Positions 33,220 to 42,525 are shown, counted from the first letter of the stretch. The stretch is 62,243 bases of DNA from Actinomycetes bacterium (GCA_029552065.1 JAKPEG010000079.1:1-62243); one strand, 5' to 3'. Made by a program: numbers and translations. Notes: generated from the letters alone by a model not told the origin.

Positions 33220-36200
33220 CTATCGGCGCCGTGCCGCCCGCCGCGCCTGGACGTGGTGTTCCCACATGAGCGACTGGAGATCCGCCAGGGGGTTGCCCTC
33301 GGCGTCGAGGTGCACGCGGGTCCACGTGCCGTCCTGGCCGAGCTCGAAGCGGGAGGTCGTGTCGGCGAGGCCGAGGTCGAGGATCGTCGTGAGTTCCTCG
33401 ACGTGGCTGGGATCGACGATCCGGACGAGTGCCTCGACCCGCCGGTCGAGGTTGCGGTGCATCATGTCGGCGCTGCCGATGAACACCTGTGGACTGCCGC
33501 CTCCGGCGAACCAGAAGACCCGCGAGTGCTCGAGAAACCGGCCCAGGGTCGAGCGGACCCGGACGTTGTCGCTCAGCCCGGGCACGCCCGGCCGGATCGC
33601 GCAGATTCCACGGACCCAGACGTCGACCGACACCCCTGCCTGGGAGGCGCGGTAGAGGGCGTCGATGAGCTGTTCGTCGACGACGGAGTTCATCTTGAAC
33701 CGGATCGCGCCGTCGCCGTGGTGCTGGTGACGCTCGATCTCGGCGTCGACCATCTCGACCAGACCCGAGCGCACCGTGCGGGGCGCGACGAGCAGGCGGC
33801 GGAACCGGCTGCGGGGGGCGATCCCGGACAGCTGGTTGAACAGCCGGGACAGGTCCTCGCCGACCTGCGGGTCGCAGGTGAGCAGGCCGATGTCCTCGTA
33901 GAGACGGGCCGTCTTGGGGTTGTAGTTGCCGGTGCCGATGTGGCAGTAGCGCACGAGTCCCTCGGACTCTTGCCGCACGACGAGGCACAGCTTCGCGTGG
34001 GTCTTGAGCCCGACGACGCCGTAGACGACGTGGACGCCGGCGTGCTCGAGCTTGCGGGCCCAGCTGATGTTGTTGACCTCGTCGAAGCGGGCTTTGATCT
34101 CCACGACCGCGAGGACCTGTTTGCCGGCGGTCGCCGCGTCGATGAGGGCGTCAATGATCGGCGAGTCACCGGAGGTGCGGTAGAGCGTCTGCTTGATCGC
34201 GAGCACCCGTGGGTCGGCGGCCGCCTGCCCGATGAAGGCTTGGACCGAGGTGGAGAACGAGTCGTAGGGGTGGTGGAGCAGGACGTCCTTGGCCCGAACG
34301 GCGGCGAAGATGTCGCCAGCCTTGGCGCTCTCAGCGGGCGCGAGGTCGACGTGGGTCATCGGCAGGAAGGGCGGGTCCTTGAGTTCGGACCGGTCGAGGT
34401 CGCCGAGGAGGAAGAGCCCGCGCAGGTCCAGTGGTGCCGGCAGGCGGTAGGTCTCGGCGGCGCTGACCCCTAGCTCGCGGGTGAGCAGGTCGAGCACCCG
34501 ATCGTCGATCGACTCCTCCACCTCGAGCCGGACTGGGGGGCCGAACCGGCGCCGGGTGAGTTCCTTCTCGAGGGCCGTGAGGAGGTTCTCCGCGTCGTCC
34601 TCCTCCACCTCGAGGTCCTCGTTGCGGGTCACCCGGAAGGTGTAGTGCTCGCGCACCTCCATGCCGGTGAACAGCTGGTCGAGGTGGGCGGCGATGATCT
34701 CCTCGAGCGGCACGAACCGGGTCGTCCCGTCGGAGTCGTCGCCGCCGGCGACCTGGAGGAAGCGGGGGAGCACCGGGGGCACCTTGACCCGGGCGAAGTG
34801 CTCGGCGCCGGTCTTGGGGTTGACGAGCACGACCGCGAGGTTGAGCGAAAGCCCGGAGATGTAGGGGAACGGGTGGGCCGGGTCGACCGCGAGCGGGGTG
34901 AGGACCGGGAAGATCTGCTCCCGGAAGATCCCGTGCAGCGGGGTCCGTTCGCTGTCGGAGAGCTCCTGCCAGGAGACGATCGTGATGCCCTCGTCGGCCA
35001 GGGCCGGGCGGATCTGATCCCAGAACAACCACGCGTGCAGACGCATGAGATCGGCGGCCTGGGCCTGGATCCGGTCGAGCAGGTCACGCGGCTCGATGCC
35101 CGCCGCCGACCGGACGGCCAGTCCGGTCGCGATGCGCCGCTTGAGGCCGGCGACCCGGACCATGAAGAACTCGTCGAGGTTGCTCGAGAAGATCGCGAGG
35201 AACTTCGCCCGCTCGAGCAGCGGCATACCCTCGTCCATCGCCATCTGCAGGACCCGCTCGTTGAACTGCAGCCAGGAGATCTCCCGCTCGAGGTAGTGCT
35301 CCTCCGGGGCCTGGTCGGACGGCCGCTCGGCCCGCACGAACCGGCCACTGGGTCCGCGGGCGGGCGTGCGCCGCTCGCCTGTCTGTCCGGGATACTCTCC
35401 GTCGGCGTCCTCGTGGTGCTCGGCGCTCTCCTCGACAAGCTGTGGGGTCTCGGCGGCGGTCGTCATGGCGTCCATGGTGTCACTTGTGACCGGTGCCATA
35501 AACGTGAACATCGTCTCTCTTGCGCGTGTCCGGAAACCGAAGGCTCGGTAAAGGTTGAGGGCAGTGGCGTTGTCGCCGTCGACGTAGAGGATGCAGTCGG
35601 TGCACCCGCGCGCGAGCAGGTGGTGCAATCCCAGGGAGAGGGCCGCTCGGCCCAGCCCTCGTCCCTGGTATGCCGGGTGCACACCCAACGCGTAGACCTC
35701 GCCGACCGGGCCCTCCCCGGCCATATCGCTGCCGTGTTCCACCTTCGTCCAGTGGAAGGCCGCGATCGGCGGGTCCTCCGGTGCGGGGTCCTCGGGCACG
35801 ACGAGCAGCAGGCCGTAGGGGTCGAACCACGGCTGGGCCATCCGGGCCTGCAGGTCGGCCATCGTGAGTCGGCCCTGCTCGGCGTGGTCGGCGAAGGCCG
35901 CCGCGTTGGTCTCCAGCCATGCCGGTTCGTCGAGTCCTGGCCGGAACGGGCGGACCGAGAAGCCCTCCGGCAGCGCACCCGGGGGCAGGTCGGTGAGCGA
36001 CCGGCCCAGCAGGAGCAGCTCCCGCACGGGCGCGAGGCCGCGGGCACCGGCGAAGCCGGCGGCTGCCGACCCCGCCGACCGGGAGCGGCTGTCGGGTGCG
36101 CCGTCGCCGCCGTGCGACCAGATCCGGGCGGCCGGGGGCATCGAGGCGAGCAGGCTCGTGCCCACGCCCAGGCGGCGCAGCTCGGGGTGGACGACGAGTT

Positions 36201-36531
36201 CGATCGAGGTGTCGGCCCGGTCGGGATCGGTGAGTTGGGCGTAGCCGGCCAGTCGCCCGCCGATGTACTGCAGCACGTGCCCGGCCCCCGAGCCGGGTGC
36301 GAGGCCGAGTCGGAAGGCCTCGGACAGCGGCGGGATTCCGTCGGACTCCTCGGCGGCCGCGACGAGCTCCCGCACCTGTCCGACCCGCAGCGGGCCGAGC
36401 GAACGCACGGCCAGCGGGGTGGTGGTGGGGCGGGGGCGGTCACCGGTCGGGTCACCGGTCGGATCGCCGGTCCGGTCGGAGGAGGGGTCGGACTGCTGCG
36501 CGGGGGAGGGGGCGGACGGCATACCCCGCAT
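33220..36531 (-). CDS. mshD-ppk1: Uninterrupted MshD-PPK1 reading frame (mycothiol synthase fused to polyphosphate kinase)
   Basis: A single frame of 1103 codons with no stop. Residues 1-350: mycothiol acetyltransferase MshD with two GNAT domains ([15 protein letters not shown] and [17 protein letters not shown]), which adds acetyl to Cys-GlcN-Ins. Residues about 356-1103: PPK1, which makes polyphosphate from ATP ([28 protein letters not shown], the phospho-His region [33 protein letters not shown]). The join (about 35466-35520) uses rare codons such as AGA, TTT, ACA and AGT, as expected of a former intergenic stretch. An internal ATG at 35466 (MTTAAETPQ) or 35475 would give a normal 748-751-residue PPK1 by itself, so two proteins may still be made. 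Start ATG 36531; 36522 also possible. Confidence 0.8.
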   Translation of the reverse strand: MRGMPSAPSPAQQSDPSSDRTGDPTGDPTGDRPRPTTTPLAVRSLGPLRVGQVRELVAAAEESDGIPPLSEAFRLGLAPGSGAGHVLQYIGGRLAGYAQLTDPDRADTSIELVVHPELRRLGVGTSLLASMPPAARIWSHGGDGAPDSRSRSAGSAAAGFAGARGLAPVRELLLLGRSLTDLPPGALPEGFSVRPFRPGLDEPAWLETNAAAFADHAEQGRLTMADLQARMAQPWFDPYGLLLVVPEDPAPEDPPIAAFHWTKVEHGSDMAGEGPVGEVYALGVHPAYQGRGLGRAALSLGLHHLLARGCTDCILYVDGDNATALNLYRAFGFRTRARETMFTFMAPVTSDTMDAMTTAAETPQLVEESAEHHEDADGEYPGQTGERRTPARGPSGRFVRAERPSDQAPEEHYLEREISWLQFNERVLQMAMDEGMPLLERAKFLAIFSSNLDEFFMVRVAGLKRRIATGLAVRSAAGIEPRDLLDRIQAQAADLMRLHAWLFWDQIRPALADEGITIVSWQELSDSERTPLHGIFREQIFPVLTPLAVDPAHPFPYISGLSLNLAVVLVNPKTGAEHFARVKVPPVLPRFLQVAGGDDSDGTTRFVPLEEIIAAHLDQLFTGMEVREHYTFRVTRNEDLEVEEDDAENLLTALEKELTRRRFGPPVRLEVEESIDDRVLDLLTRELGVSAAETYRLPAPLDLRGLFLLGDLDRSELKDPPFLPMTHVDLAPAESAKAGDIFAAVRAKDVLLHHPYDSFSTSVQAFIGQAAADPRVLAIKQTLYRTSGDSPIIDALIDAATAGKQVLAVVEIKARFDEVNNISWARKLEHAGVHVVYGVVGLKTHAKLCLVVRQESEGLVRYCHIGTGNYNPKTARLYEDIGLLTCDPQVGEDLSRLFNQLSGIAPRSRFRRLLVAPRTVRSGLVEMVDAEIERHQHHGDGAIRFKMNSVVDEQLIDALYRASQAGVSVDVWVRGICAIRPGVPGLSDNVRVRSTLGRFLEHSRVFWFAGGGSPQVFIGSADMMHRNLDRRVEALVRIVDPSHVEELTTILDLGLADTTSRFELGQDGTWTRVHLDAEGNPLADLQSLMWEHHVQARRAARRR

Positions 36532-36593
36532 GTAACCACGCGCACGGCCGGGCGTGTGCGCGCCCCCCGCGCGGGTTGGGCCGCTTGCGCGGG

Positions 36594-37307
36594 TCAGGCG
36601 CTCGTGCCGACCTCGGCGGGGGCGCCGACCTCGCGGGGCCGGTCGGGCACGAAGCGGTAGCCGACGTTGCGGACGGTCCCGATGAGCGTCTCGTGCTCGG
36701 GGCCCAGCTTGGCGCGCAGCCGTCGGACGTGGACGTCGACCGTGCGGGTGCCGCCGAAGTAGTCGTAGCCCCAGACCTCCTGGAGGAGCTGCGCGCGGGA
36801 GAACACCCGACCCGGGTGCTGGGCGAGGAACTTCAGCAGCTCGAACTCCTTGTAGGTGAGATCGAGCGGGCGTCCCCGGAAGCGCGCGGAGTAACTCGCC
36901 TCGTCGATGACGAGGTCGCCGGCCTTGATCGGCCCGGCCTCGGCGACATCCTCGGCATCGACCCGGGTGAGGGCCAAGCGCAGGCGCGCGTCCACCTCGG
37001 CCGGACCTGCCGAGTCGAGCAGGACGTCGTCGAGCCCCCAATCGGCGTTGAGGGCGGCCAGCCCGCCCTCGGTGAGCACGGCCATGAGGGGGGTCGAGAT
37101 GCCGGTCGTGCGCAGCAGGCGACAGAGTGACTTCGCGTGCGCGAGGTCGCGGCGGGCATCGACGAGCACGGCGTCCCCGGCGGGCGCGTGGACGAGCACG
37201 GACGGCTCCGCCGGCAGGATGCGAACCTGGTGGCCGAGCAGCCCGAGCGCCGGCAACACCTCGGCGCTGGACGCCATGGTGTTGGTGAGCAGGAGCAGGA
37301 CGGCCAC
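36594..37307 (-). CDS. Winged-helix response-regulator-like transcription factor (Rv0818/GlnR-like)
   Basis: A 237-residue protein. The N-terminal 120 residues have the receiver fold but lack the normal acidic pocket ([27 protein letters not shown]), so it is an atypical, probably non-phosphorylated receiver. The C-terminus is an OmpR/PhoB winged helix ([51 protein letters not shown]). Its place just before mshD matches Rv0818-Rv0819 in M. tuberculosis. The GTG at 37307 is the likely start. Targets are unknown; nitrogen or phosphate control is plausible. Confidence 0.85.
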   Translation of the reverse strand: MAVLLLLTNTMASSAEVLPALGLLGHQVRILPAEPSVLVHAPAGDAVLVDARRDLAHAKSLCRLLRTTGISTPLMAVLTEGGLAALNADWGLDDVLLDSAGPAEVDARLRLALTRVDAEDVAEAGPIKAGDLVIDEASYSARFRGRPLDLTYKEFELLKFLAQHPGRVFSRAQLLQEVWGYDYFGGTRTVDVHVRRLRAKLGPEHETLIGTVRNVGYRFVPDRPREVGAPAEVGTSA

Positions 37308-37420
37308 AGGTCGAGGATAATCGACGCGTCCGAGGGCGGTGTGGTGGCGCTTGCGCCGTGAGACCGCCCCGTCCTCGGCTGGCTCGGCATCCCACACCGG
37401 ACTCCCGAGAAAGGACGCGT

Positions 37421-37696
37421 ATGCCGTCCACCGCAGCCCCGGTGCCGACCGGGTCGGTCACGGTGCGCTACTGGGCGGCCGCACGCGCCGCCGCGGGGGT
37501 GGACCGCGAGGAACTGGCCGTCGGGAACGATCCCACCGTGGGAGAGGTGCTCGAGGCCACCCTGCACCGCCATCCCGACCTCGTCGCGGTGCTGCGTGTG
37601 GCGAGCTTCCTCGTCGACGGGCGGGCCGCACGCAGGATCGACCCGGTGTCGCCGGGGAGCGTCGTCGAGGTCCTGCCTCCGTTCGCGGGTGGATGA
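37421..37696 (+). CDS. MoaD/ThiS family sulfur-carrier protein
   Basis: A 91-residue beta-grasp protein ending in PPFAGG, the C-terminal Gly-Gly that becomes a thiocarboxylate in molybdopterin synthase small subunits and related sulfur carriers. [19 protein letters not shown] and [12 protein letters not shown] fit MoaD. The ATG follows AGAAAGGA at good spacing and is itself inside a GTATGCCG site. The partner (MoaE or an E1-like enzyme) is not in this window. Confidence 0.85.
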   Translation: MPSTAAPVPTGSVTVRYWAAARAAAGVDREELAVGNDPTVGEVLEATLHRHPDLVAVLRVASFLVDGRAARRIDPVSPGSVVEVLPPFAGG

Positions 37697-37703
37697 TGCG
37701 ACC

Positions 37704-38540
37704 ATGACGGACGTGAGCGCCCGGCCCGCCTCCGCCTCCTCGGGTTTCCCCGCGCGGGGGGTCGGCCGGTTCGGTGAACTCGACTCCACGCGGGTGCGCG
37801 GGCCGGTCACCGTCGCGGCGATCCTCACCGCCGTGCTCGTCGGGCTCGCGGTGGCCGCCGGGCCGACCGCGACCGCGATCCTGCTCGCGGCGGCCGCCCT
37901 CCTCCTCGCGGTCGGCTGGCCGGTGCTCACCGCGCCCCGCCGGGTGGTCGAGCAGCGGACGGTCATCGCGGCGACCGGGCTCAGTTGTGCGCTCACGGTC
38001 GCCGGCACGGCCGGCCCGCACCGGCTCGTCTGGCTGCCGGTCGTCGTCGCCGTCGGGATGATCGGCGCCTTCTTCCTGCTCCTGCTCACGCCGGGCGGTC
38101 GGGAGAGCCTGACCGAGGGGATGTCCGGGGCGCTGGGGGGCATCGTCGTGCTCGCCTCGGGCGCTTGTTACGTGCCACTCGCGCTGGCCCCGGCCGGCCC
38201 TCGCCACGTGGGAGTGGCCGTCGTGGCCGTCGTCGTGGGCGCCCTCGTCGAGGTCCTCGGGCGCATCCCCCGACTCGCCCGATGGGTGATCCTGCTCGCG
38301 ATGGCCCTCGGCGGAGTCGCCGGCTGGATCGCCGCCGCGATGCTCGGCCAGCCACCGACGGCGGGCCTCGGGTTGGGGATGCTCGTGGCGTCGCTCTCCG
38401 TGTCGGCCCGACGGGTTTTCGGCGCGCTCAAGGGCACCCGGACCACGCTCGGCGCGGTCACCGTCGGCAGCTGCTCGGTCTTGCTCCTCGGGGTCGTCGT
38501 CCTGGCGTTGGGCTCCCTCGGCGGGATCGCGCCGACCTGA
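37704..38540 (+). CDS. Multi-spanning membrane protein of unknown function
   Basis: A 278-residue protein with about eight hydrophobic helices (VTVAAILTAVLVGLAVAAG, AILLAAAALLLAVGWPVL, LPVVVAVGMIGAFFLLLLTP, VGVAVVAVVVGALVEVLG, VILLAMALGGVAGWIAAAML, LGAVTVGSCSVLLLGVVVLALG). A 30-residue soluble N-terminus precedes them. It starts 7 bp after the moaD-like gene, so the two are probably co-transcribed. I do not recognise the family. Confidence 0.75.
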   Translation: MTDVSARPASASSGFPARGVGRFGELDSTRVRGPVTVAAILTAVLVGLAVAAGPTATAILLAAAALLLAVGWPVLTAPRRVVEQRTVIAATGLSCALTVAGTAGPHRLVWLPVVVAVGMIGAFFLLLLTPGGRESLTEGMSGALGGIVVLASGACYVPLALAPAGPRHVGVAVVAVVVGALVEVLGRIPRLARWVILLAMALGGVAGWIAAAMLGQPPTAGLGLGMLVASLSVSARRVFGALKGTRTTLGAVTVGSCSVLLLGVVVLALGSLGGIAPT

Positions 38541-38569
38541 CCGGCGGGGCCGGCCGCCGCGCCCCCCGG

Positions 38570-38932
38570 TCAGTAGACGAGGGCCTGCGCCCCGTCGGCG
38601 AGCGCAGCGTCGACGAAGGTGGCCGCCCCGGCGATCCGCGCCCCGGGCAGCAGGTCCGGGGCCTCGATCTCCCGTCGTGCGGCGCACTGAGTGCATACCG
38701 TCACCGCATCGCCGGCCAGCAGGGCGTCGCGCAGGTCGGCGAAGGCGGCGGAGTGCGGAAGGTGCAGCCGCTCGGCATACCCGGGGGTCGCCAGCCAGGT
38801 CGCCTCTCCGGTGAGCCACACACTCACCGGTATGCCGGCCGCCTGGGCCGTCGTCGCGACGGTGAGTGCCTGCGCCATCCGTTCGAGCGCTTCGGGACCA
38901 CACGTGAGGGTGACGACGAGTGAACGCGACAT
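38570..38932 (-). CDS. DsrE-like small sulfur-relay family protein
   Basis: A 120-residue alpha/beta protein with the DsrE/peroxiredoxin-like pattern: SLVVTLTCGPEALERMAQALTVATTAQAAGIPVSVWLTGEA, then FADLRDALLAGDAVTVCTQCAARREI with a Cys-x-x-Cys pair (VCTQC), and a closing strand (TFVDAALADGAQALVY). Such proteins handle persulfide or thiol groups. Convergent with the membrane-protein gene at 37704 and divergent from the nitrobindin-like gene. Confidence 0.78.
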   Translation of the reverse strand: MSRSLVVTLTCGPEALERMAQALTVATTAQAAGIPVSVWLTGEATWLATPGYAERLHLPHSAAFADLRDALLAGDAVTVCTQCAARREIEAPDLLPGARIAGAATFVDAALADGAQALVY

Positions 38933-38998
38933 GGACTCACATTACGATCGAGGCAGGTCCGCGCGCCGACGGACCGCACGACGAGGGAGGTCCCCGCG

Positions 38999-39499
38999 GT
39001 GTTCGAGCTCGACGTCGACCTGCCGGAGCGGCTGCGTCCGCTCGCTTGGCTCATCGGTCGGTGGGAGGGAGCCGGGGTGCTGGGCTATCCGACGATCGAG
39101 TCGCGCCACTTCGGTCAGGAGATCCGCTGCTGGCATGACGGGCGCTTCTTCCTCCAGTGGGAGTCGCGCTCCTGGATCCTGGACTCCGAGACCGGTGAGC
39201 GGGTGCGTCCCTCGGCCGTCGAGGTCGGCTTCTGGCGGCCCGGCGAGGACGGCAAGGAGGTCGAGCTCGTGCTCTCCCATCCCACGGGCATCGTCGAGCT
39301 CTATTACGGCGAGATGGAGCCCGCCCGGGTGACCCTGCGCACGGACTCGGTCGTGCGCAGCCCGCACACGAAGGAGTACAACGCCGGCTCGCGTCTCTAC
39401 GGCCTCGTCGAGGGCGATCTCATGTGGACGATGGACATGGCCGCGATGGGTCATTCGCTCAGCCCGCACCTGTCCGCGCAGCTCAAGCGAGTCGGATGA
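38999..39499 (+). CDS. Nitrobindin-like/FABP-type beta-barrel protein
   Basis: A 166-residue protein of the UPF0678/THAP4-like heme-binding beta-barrel family. It shows the N-terminal signature LAWLIGRWEGAGVLGYPTI, internal strands FFLQWESRSWILDSE and EVELVLSHPTGIVELYYGE, and a C-terminal His in MGHSLSPHLSAQLKR that could be the heme ligand. Relatives bind ferric heme and convert peroxynitrite. The GTG at 38999 gives the family-length protein. The following ygfZ-type gene starts 7 bp later. Confidence 0.83.
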   Translation: MFELDVDLPERLRPLAWLIGRWEGAGVLGYPTIESRHFGQEIRCWHDGRFFLQWESRSWILDSETGERVRPSAVEVGFWRPGEDGKEVELVLSHPTGIVELYYGEMEPARVTLRTDSVVRSPHTKEYNAGSRLYGLVEGDLMWTMDMAAMGHSLSPHLSAQLKRVG

Positions 39500-39506
39500 C
39501 AGTCGG

Positions 39507-40643
39507 ATGACTCCGAGCCCTGCGGCCGACTCGCCGTCCCCGAGCTCGACGCCCCCGTCGCCGTTGCTCGGTCGGCCAGGAGCGGTCGCGGGTGAGGGGG
39601 TCGACGCGCCGGTGGCCGCCCACTACGGCGACCCCATGCGGGAGCAGCGGCTGCTGTCCGAGGGCCTGGCTGTCGTCGACCTCTCGCACCGGGGGGTCGT
39701 CACGGTGAGCGGGCCCGACCGGCTCTCCTGGCTCAACTCGATGACCACCCAGGCATTGCTGGATCTGCCTGCCCGCACGTCGACCGAGTCCCTCGTCCTC
39801 TCGCCGCACGGGCACATCGAGCACGACCTGCACGTCGTCGACGACGGCGAGACGACCTGGCTCACCGTCGAGCCCGGCACGGCCGTGGAACTCGTGGGAT
39901 GGCTCGAGCGGATGAGGTTCATGCTCCGGGTCGAGGTCGCCGACCGGTCCGGGGACCTCGCGGTGCTCGGCGAGCCGTTCGCCGCCGAAGGAGCGCCCGG
40001 CGAGCCCGTCACGTGGGCCGATCCCTGGCCGGGCGACCCCGACCCCACCCCCGTCGGGCGAGCCGGCCGGAGCACGGCATACGGGCCGGTGAGGGGGCAC
40101 CCGGGTGCGGGCAGGCACTGGCGTGAGGTGCTCGTGCCGCGCGATCGCCTCGAGGCGGCCGTGGGGGACCGGCCGCTCGCGGGGATGTGGGCGGCCGAGG
40201 CGCTGCGGGTGGCGGCCTGGCGGCCGCGGCTCGGCTTCGAGACCGACCACCGCACGCTCGTGCAGGAGGTCGACTGGCTGCGCACGGCGGTGCATCTGCA
40301 GAAGGGGTGCTACCGGGGGCAGGAAGCGGTGGCCCGGGTGCACAACCTCGGGCAGCCTCCCCGGCGGCTCGTCTTCCTCCATCTCGACGGGTCCGGGCAT
40401 GTCCTGCCCGAGCACGGGTCGCCGCTCACCCCGGCTGACGGCGGGCGGGTCGTCGGGCGGGTCACCTCGGTCGCCCGGCACTTCGAGGCCGGGCCGATCG
40501 CCCTCGCCCTGGTCAAGCGCTCCACTCCCGTCGACCTCCCGCTCGTGGCCGGCGACAGGGCCGGCGGGCAGGCCGGCGGACAGGCCGGCGAGGGTGACAG
40601 GACCGGCGTGGCCGCGGTGCAGGAGCCGATCGTCCCGGCGTGA
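39507..40643 (+). CDS. ygfZ: YgfZ/GcvT-like folate-binding protein
   Basis: A 378-residue tetrahydrofolate-binding protein involved in Fe-S cluster maintenance. The decisive motif KGCYRGQEAVARVHNLG (about 269-285; consensus K-G-C-Y-x-G-Q-E) is present. The N-terminal GcvT-like domain reads LSHRGVVTVSGPDRLSWLNSMTTQ. The C-terminus ends in a Gly/Gln-rich repetitive tail (AGGQAGGQAGEGD) not typical of the family. Likely co-transcribed with the nitrobindin-like gene. A 620-bp gene-poor, repeat-rich stretch follows. Confidence 0.9.
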   Translation: MTPSPAADSPSPSSTPPSPLLGRPGAVAGEGVDAPVAAHYGDPMREQRLLSEGLAVVDLSHRGVVTVSGPDRLSWLNSMTTQALLDLPARTSTESLVLSPHGHIEHDLHVVDDGETTWLTVEPGTAVELVGWLERMRFMLRVEVADRSGDLAVLGEPFAAEGAPGEPVTWADPWPGDPDPTPVGRAGRSTAYGPVRGHPGAGRHWREVLVPRDRLEAAVGDRPLAGMWAAEALRVAAWRPRLGFETDHRTLVQEVDWLRTAVHLQKGCYRGQEAVARVHNLGQPPRRLVFLHLDGSGHVLPEHGSPLTPADGGRVVGRVTSVARHFEAGPIALALVKRSTPVDLPLVAGDRAGGQAGGQAGEGDRTGVAAVQEPIVPA

Positions 40644-40651
40644 CGCTCCTG

Positions 40652-40733
40652 CCTGTGCGGATGCGGCGACCGCCTGCTGCGCCCGCGCCCGTCTGTGCGG
40701 ATCCGGCGCCCGCCTGTGCGGATCCGGCGCCCG
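40652..40733. repeat. Degenerate short tandem repeat (CTGTGCGGATCCGGCG type)
   Basis: Three copies of CTGTGCGGAT(G/C)CGGCG with CCG(C) flanks lie at about 40652, 40691 and 40713; the last two are 22 bp apart. They start the 620-bp stretch 40644-41263, which contains repeats but no convincing gene. Confidence 0.6.
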
Positions 40734-40816
40734 CTGGACGCGCCGGTCCTAAGTGGCCGCCTACCCGACGCTTCCGGGCTGTCTGCCTCGGTGCCAGGGA
40801 CCCTCCACGGTCGCGA

Positions 40817-40854
40817 GGAAGGGTTTCGCACCCTCGGAGGTCGGAAATCCTTCG
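40817..40854. repeat. Interspersed palindromic element, copy 1
   Basis: Starts GGAAGGGTTTCGCACCCTCG and ends GGTCGGAAATCCTTCG, an imperfect inverted repeat (GAAGGNTTTC...GAAATCCTTC). It is followed by a GC-rich tail (GCGGGAGAGGCGGCGGGCG) that also follows copy 3. Confidence 0.75.
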
Positions 40855-40955
40855 CGCCGGGCGGGAGAGGCGGCGGGCGACGGCTGGGCGGCGCCAATGT
40901 CAGCCCGGCCCATCTCAGCCCGGCCCAGTCGAGCCCGGCCCAGTCCAGCCCCGGT

Positions 40956-40993
40956 GGAAGGGTTTCGCACCCTCGGGGGTCGGAAATCCTTCG
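40956..40993. repeat. Interspersed palindromic element, copy 2
   Basis: Same element as at 40817, differing by one base in the loop (CTCGGGGGTC), about 139 bp further on in the same orientation. Confidence 0.75.
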
Positions 40994-41148
40994 TCCAGCA
41001 GGGGGTGCTCGCCGCTCAGGCGGGCGTCGCGGCATGCCCGACCGACCGCTCGCCGGACGGGTTGTCCACACGCCTGTGGATGACGACCCGGCCACCCCTG
41101 CCGGTGCGGGCACGCTGGTGGGGTGCTCGATTCCTTGCCGCCCAGGGC

Positions 41149-41196
41149 GCCCCGGCAGGATCCGTCCTGGCCGCCCCGGCAGGATCCGTCCTGGCC
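41149..41196. repeat. Exact 24-bp tandem duplication
   Basis: GCCCCGGCAGGATCCGTCCT plus GGCC occurs twice in a row (41149-41172 and 41173-41196), followed by a decayed third start. It lies just before the AbiEi-like gene. Confidence 0.8.
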
Positions 41197-41263
41197 GCCC
41201 CCGCAGTCCGTCGCGGACTGGCCGCCGACACCTGGGGCCCCCTTCTGGGTGCCGGGGCGACCG

Positions 41264-42274
41264 ATGTCCAGGATCCGCCTGACCGCCCTGGCCGTCGAGC
41301 AGCACGGAGTCCTCAGTCGGAGGCAATGCCTCGATGCGGGGATCACCGATCGAGCCATCGCCCATCGGCTCGCCGTGGGCCGCTGGACCCGACTCCACCA
41401 GGGCGTCTACCTCACATCACCCGCCGCAGCCACCTTCCTGGCCCGCGCGGTCGCGGCGCTGCTCGCGGCGGGACGCGACGCCGCGCTGTCACACGGGAGC
41501 GCGGCATACCTGCACGGGCTCGTCATGGCGGAGCCGCGCGTCCTCGAGATCGTCGTGCCCGCCGATCGCCGCGTCCGGTTCCCCGTGGGGGTGCGCGTCC
41601 GCGTGAGCAGCTATGCCGCCGACCGCACCGATCCGCTGGCCTGGCCGTGGCGCACCACCCTGGCCGACACCGTGCTCGATCTCGCGGCCGGTGGCTCGCT
41701 CGATGCGGCGACGGCGCTCGTCTGTCGGTCCTGCGCGATGGCCGCGCTCACCCCGCGTGCGATCCTCGCGGCGCTGGCCAGGCGGACCCGACATCGCTGG
41801 TCGGCGGACTTGAGGGAGGTGCTCGCCGAGGTCGAGTCGGGGGCGGAGAGCCCGCTCGAGGTGCGAGCGGTGCGCGACGTCCTGCGCGCGCACGGGCTTC
41901 CGGTCGGCGAGCGGCAGCTGGGATCGCCCGTCGGAGCGTCGGGAACCACCGTGGCGTTGGGACCGGCGTGGAACGGCGAGCGGCACGACCTCGGCTACGA
42001 GGAGTTCGGCGTGCTGTTCGAGCTCGATGGTCGGCTCGGGCACGCCGGCTGGGAGGGCCGGCGGCGGGACGCCACGCGCGACCGTCGGGCGGCCGGCCGC
42101 GGATGGATCACCGTGCGGGCCGGATGGGCCGAGGTCCTAGGTGGTCCGTGCCGACTGGCCATCGAGTTCGGCGCGGTGCTGGAGAGCCGGGGCTGGCACG
42201 GTCGGGTCCGGCCCTGCCGGCGTCGTGACTGCCCAGCGAGAGCGCCGAGGGCGCAACCGGATCTGGGCAGGTGA
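41264..42274 (+). CDS. AbiEi-family antitoxin-domain protein with C-terminal endonuclease-like region
   Basis: A 336-residue protein. The N-terminus (ALAVEQHGVLSRRQCLDAGITDRAIAHRLAVGRWTRLHQGVYLT) is the winged-helix 'AbiEi antitoxin N-terminal' domain. The C-terminus (YEEFGVLFELDGRLGHAGWEGRRRDATRDRRAAGRGWITVRAGWAEVLG) resembles the DUF559/restriction-endonuclease-like domain with a possible ELD...R catalytic core. Such proteins are widespread in actinobacteria, usually alone without an AbiEii toxin, as here. Palindromic repeats lie on both sides (40817, 40956 and 42287), which suggests past insertion. DNA cleavage is inferred only. Confidence 0.72.
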   Translation: MSRIRLTALAVEQHGVLSRRQCLDAGITDRAIAHRLAVGRWTRLHQGVYLTSPAAATFLARAVAALLAAGRDAALSHGSAAYLHGLVMAEPRVLEIVVPADRRVRFPVGVRVRVSSYAADRTDPLAWPWRTTLADTVLDLAAGGSLDAATALVCRSCAMAALTPRAILAALARRTRHRWSADLREVLAEVESGAESPLEVRAVRDVLRAHGLPVGERQLGSPVGASGTTVALGPAWNGERHDLGYEEFGVLFELDGRLGHAGWEGRRRDATRDRRAAGRGWITVRAGWAEVLGGPCRLAIEFGAVLESRGWHGRVRPCRRRDCPARAPRAQPDLGR

Positions 42275-42286
42275 GCGCCTCTACGT

Positions 42287-42324
42287 CGAAGGATTTCGCA
42301 CCCTTGGGGGTCGGGAATCCTTCG
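42287..42324. repeat. Interspersed palindromic element, copy 3
   Basis: Starts GAAGGATTTCGCACCCTTGG and ends TCGGGAATCCTTCG, 12 bp after the AbiEi-like gene, in the same orientation as copies 1 and 2. The GC-rich tail that follows matches the one after copy 1. Confidence 0.75.
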
Positions 42325-42430
42325 CGCAGGGCGGGAGGGGCGGCGGGCGCCGGGCGGGAGGGGCGGCGGGAGGGGCGGCGGCTCGGCGCAGGGCGGGAGG
42401 GGCGGCGCCGGGCGACGGCTCGGCGCCGGA
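42325..42430. repeat. G-rich tandem stretch (GGGCGGGAGGGGCGGCG type)
   Basis: At least four near-copies of GGCGGGAGGGGCGGC(G) lie between the palindromic element and the BKACE gene. Runs of three and four G could form G-quadruplexes on the plus strand. Confidence 0.65.
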
Positions 42431-42525
42431 CGGGCGGTCGCGACGGCAGGGCGCCAGTAGCCCACGGCTCAGCGATCTCCGCGCGTCCGACCGGACCGAC
42501 CGACCGCGGTGAGAGGATGGCCCGC

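Noticed and set aside
36532-37461. Extension of the MshD-PPK1 frame further upstream to 37461
   Set aside because: The upstream part is Arg/Gly/His low-complexity sequence antisense to a clear OmpR-type regulator gene; MshD begins naturally at 36531 or 36522.
41264-42274. A complete AbiE toxin-antitoxin system
   Set aside because: Only the AbiEi-like protein is present; no AbiEii nucleotidyltransferase gene is adjacent.
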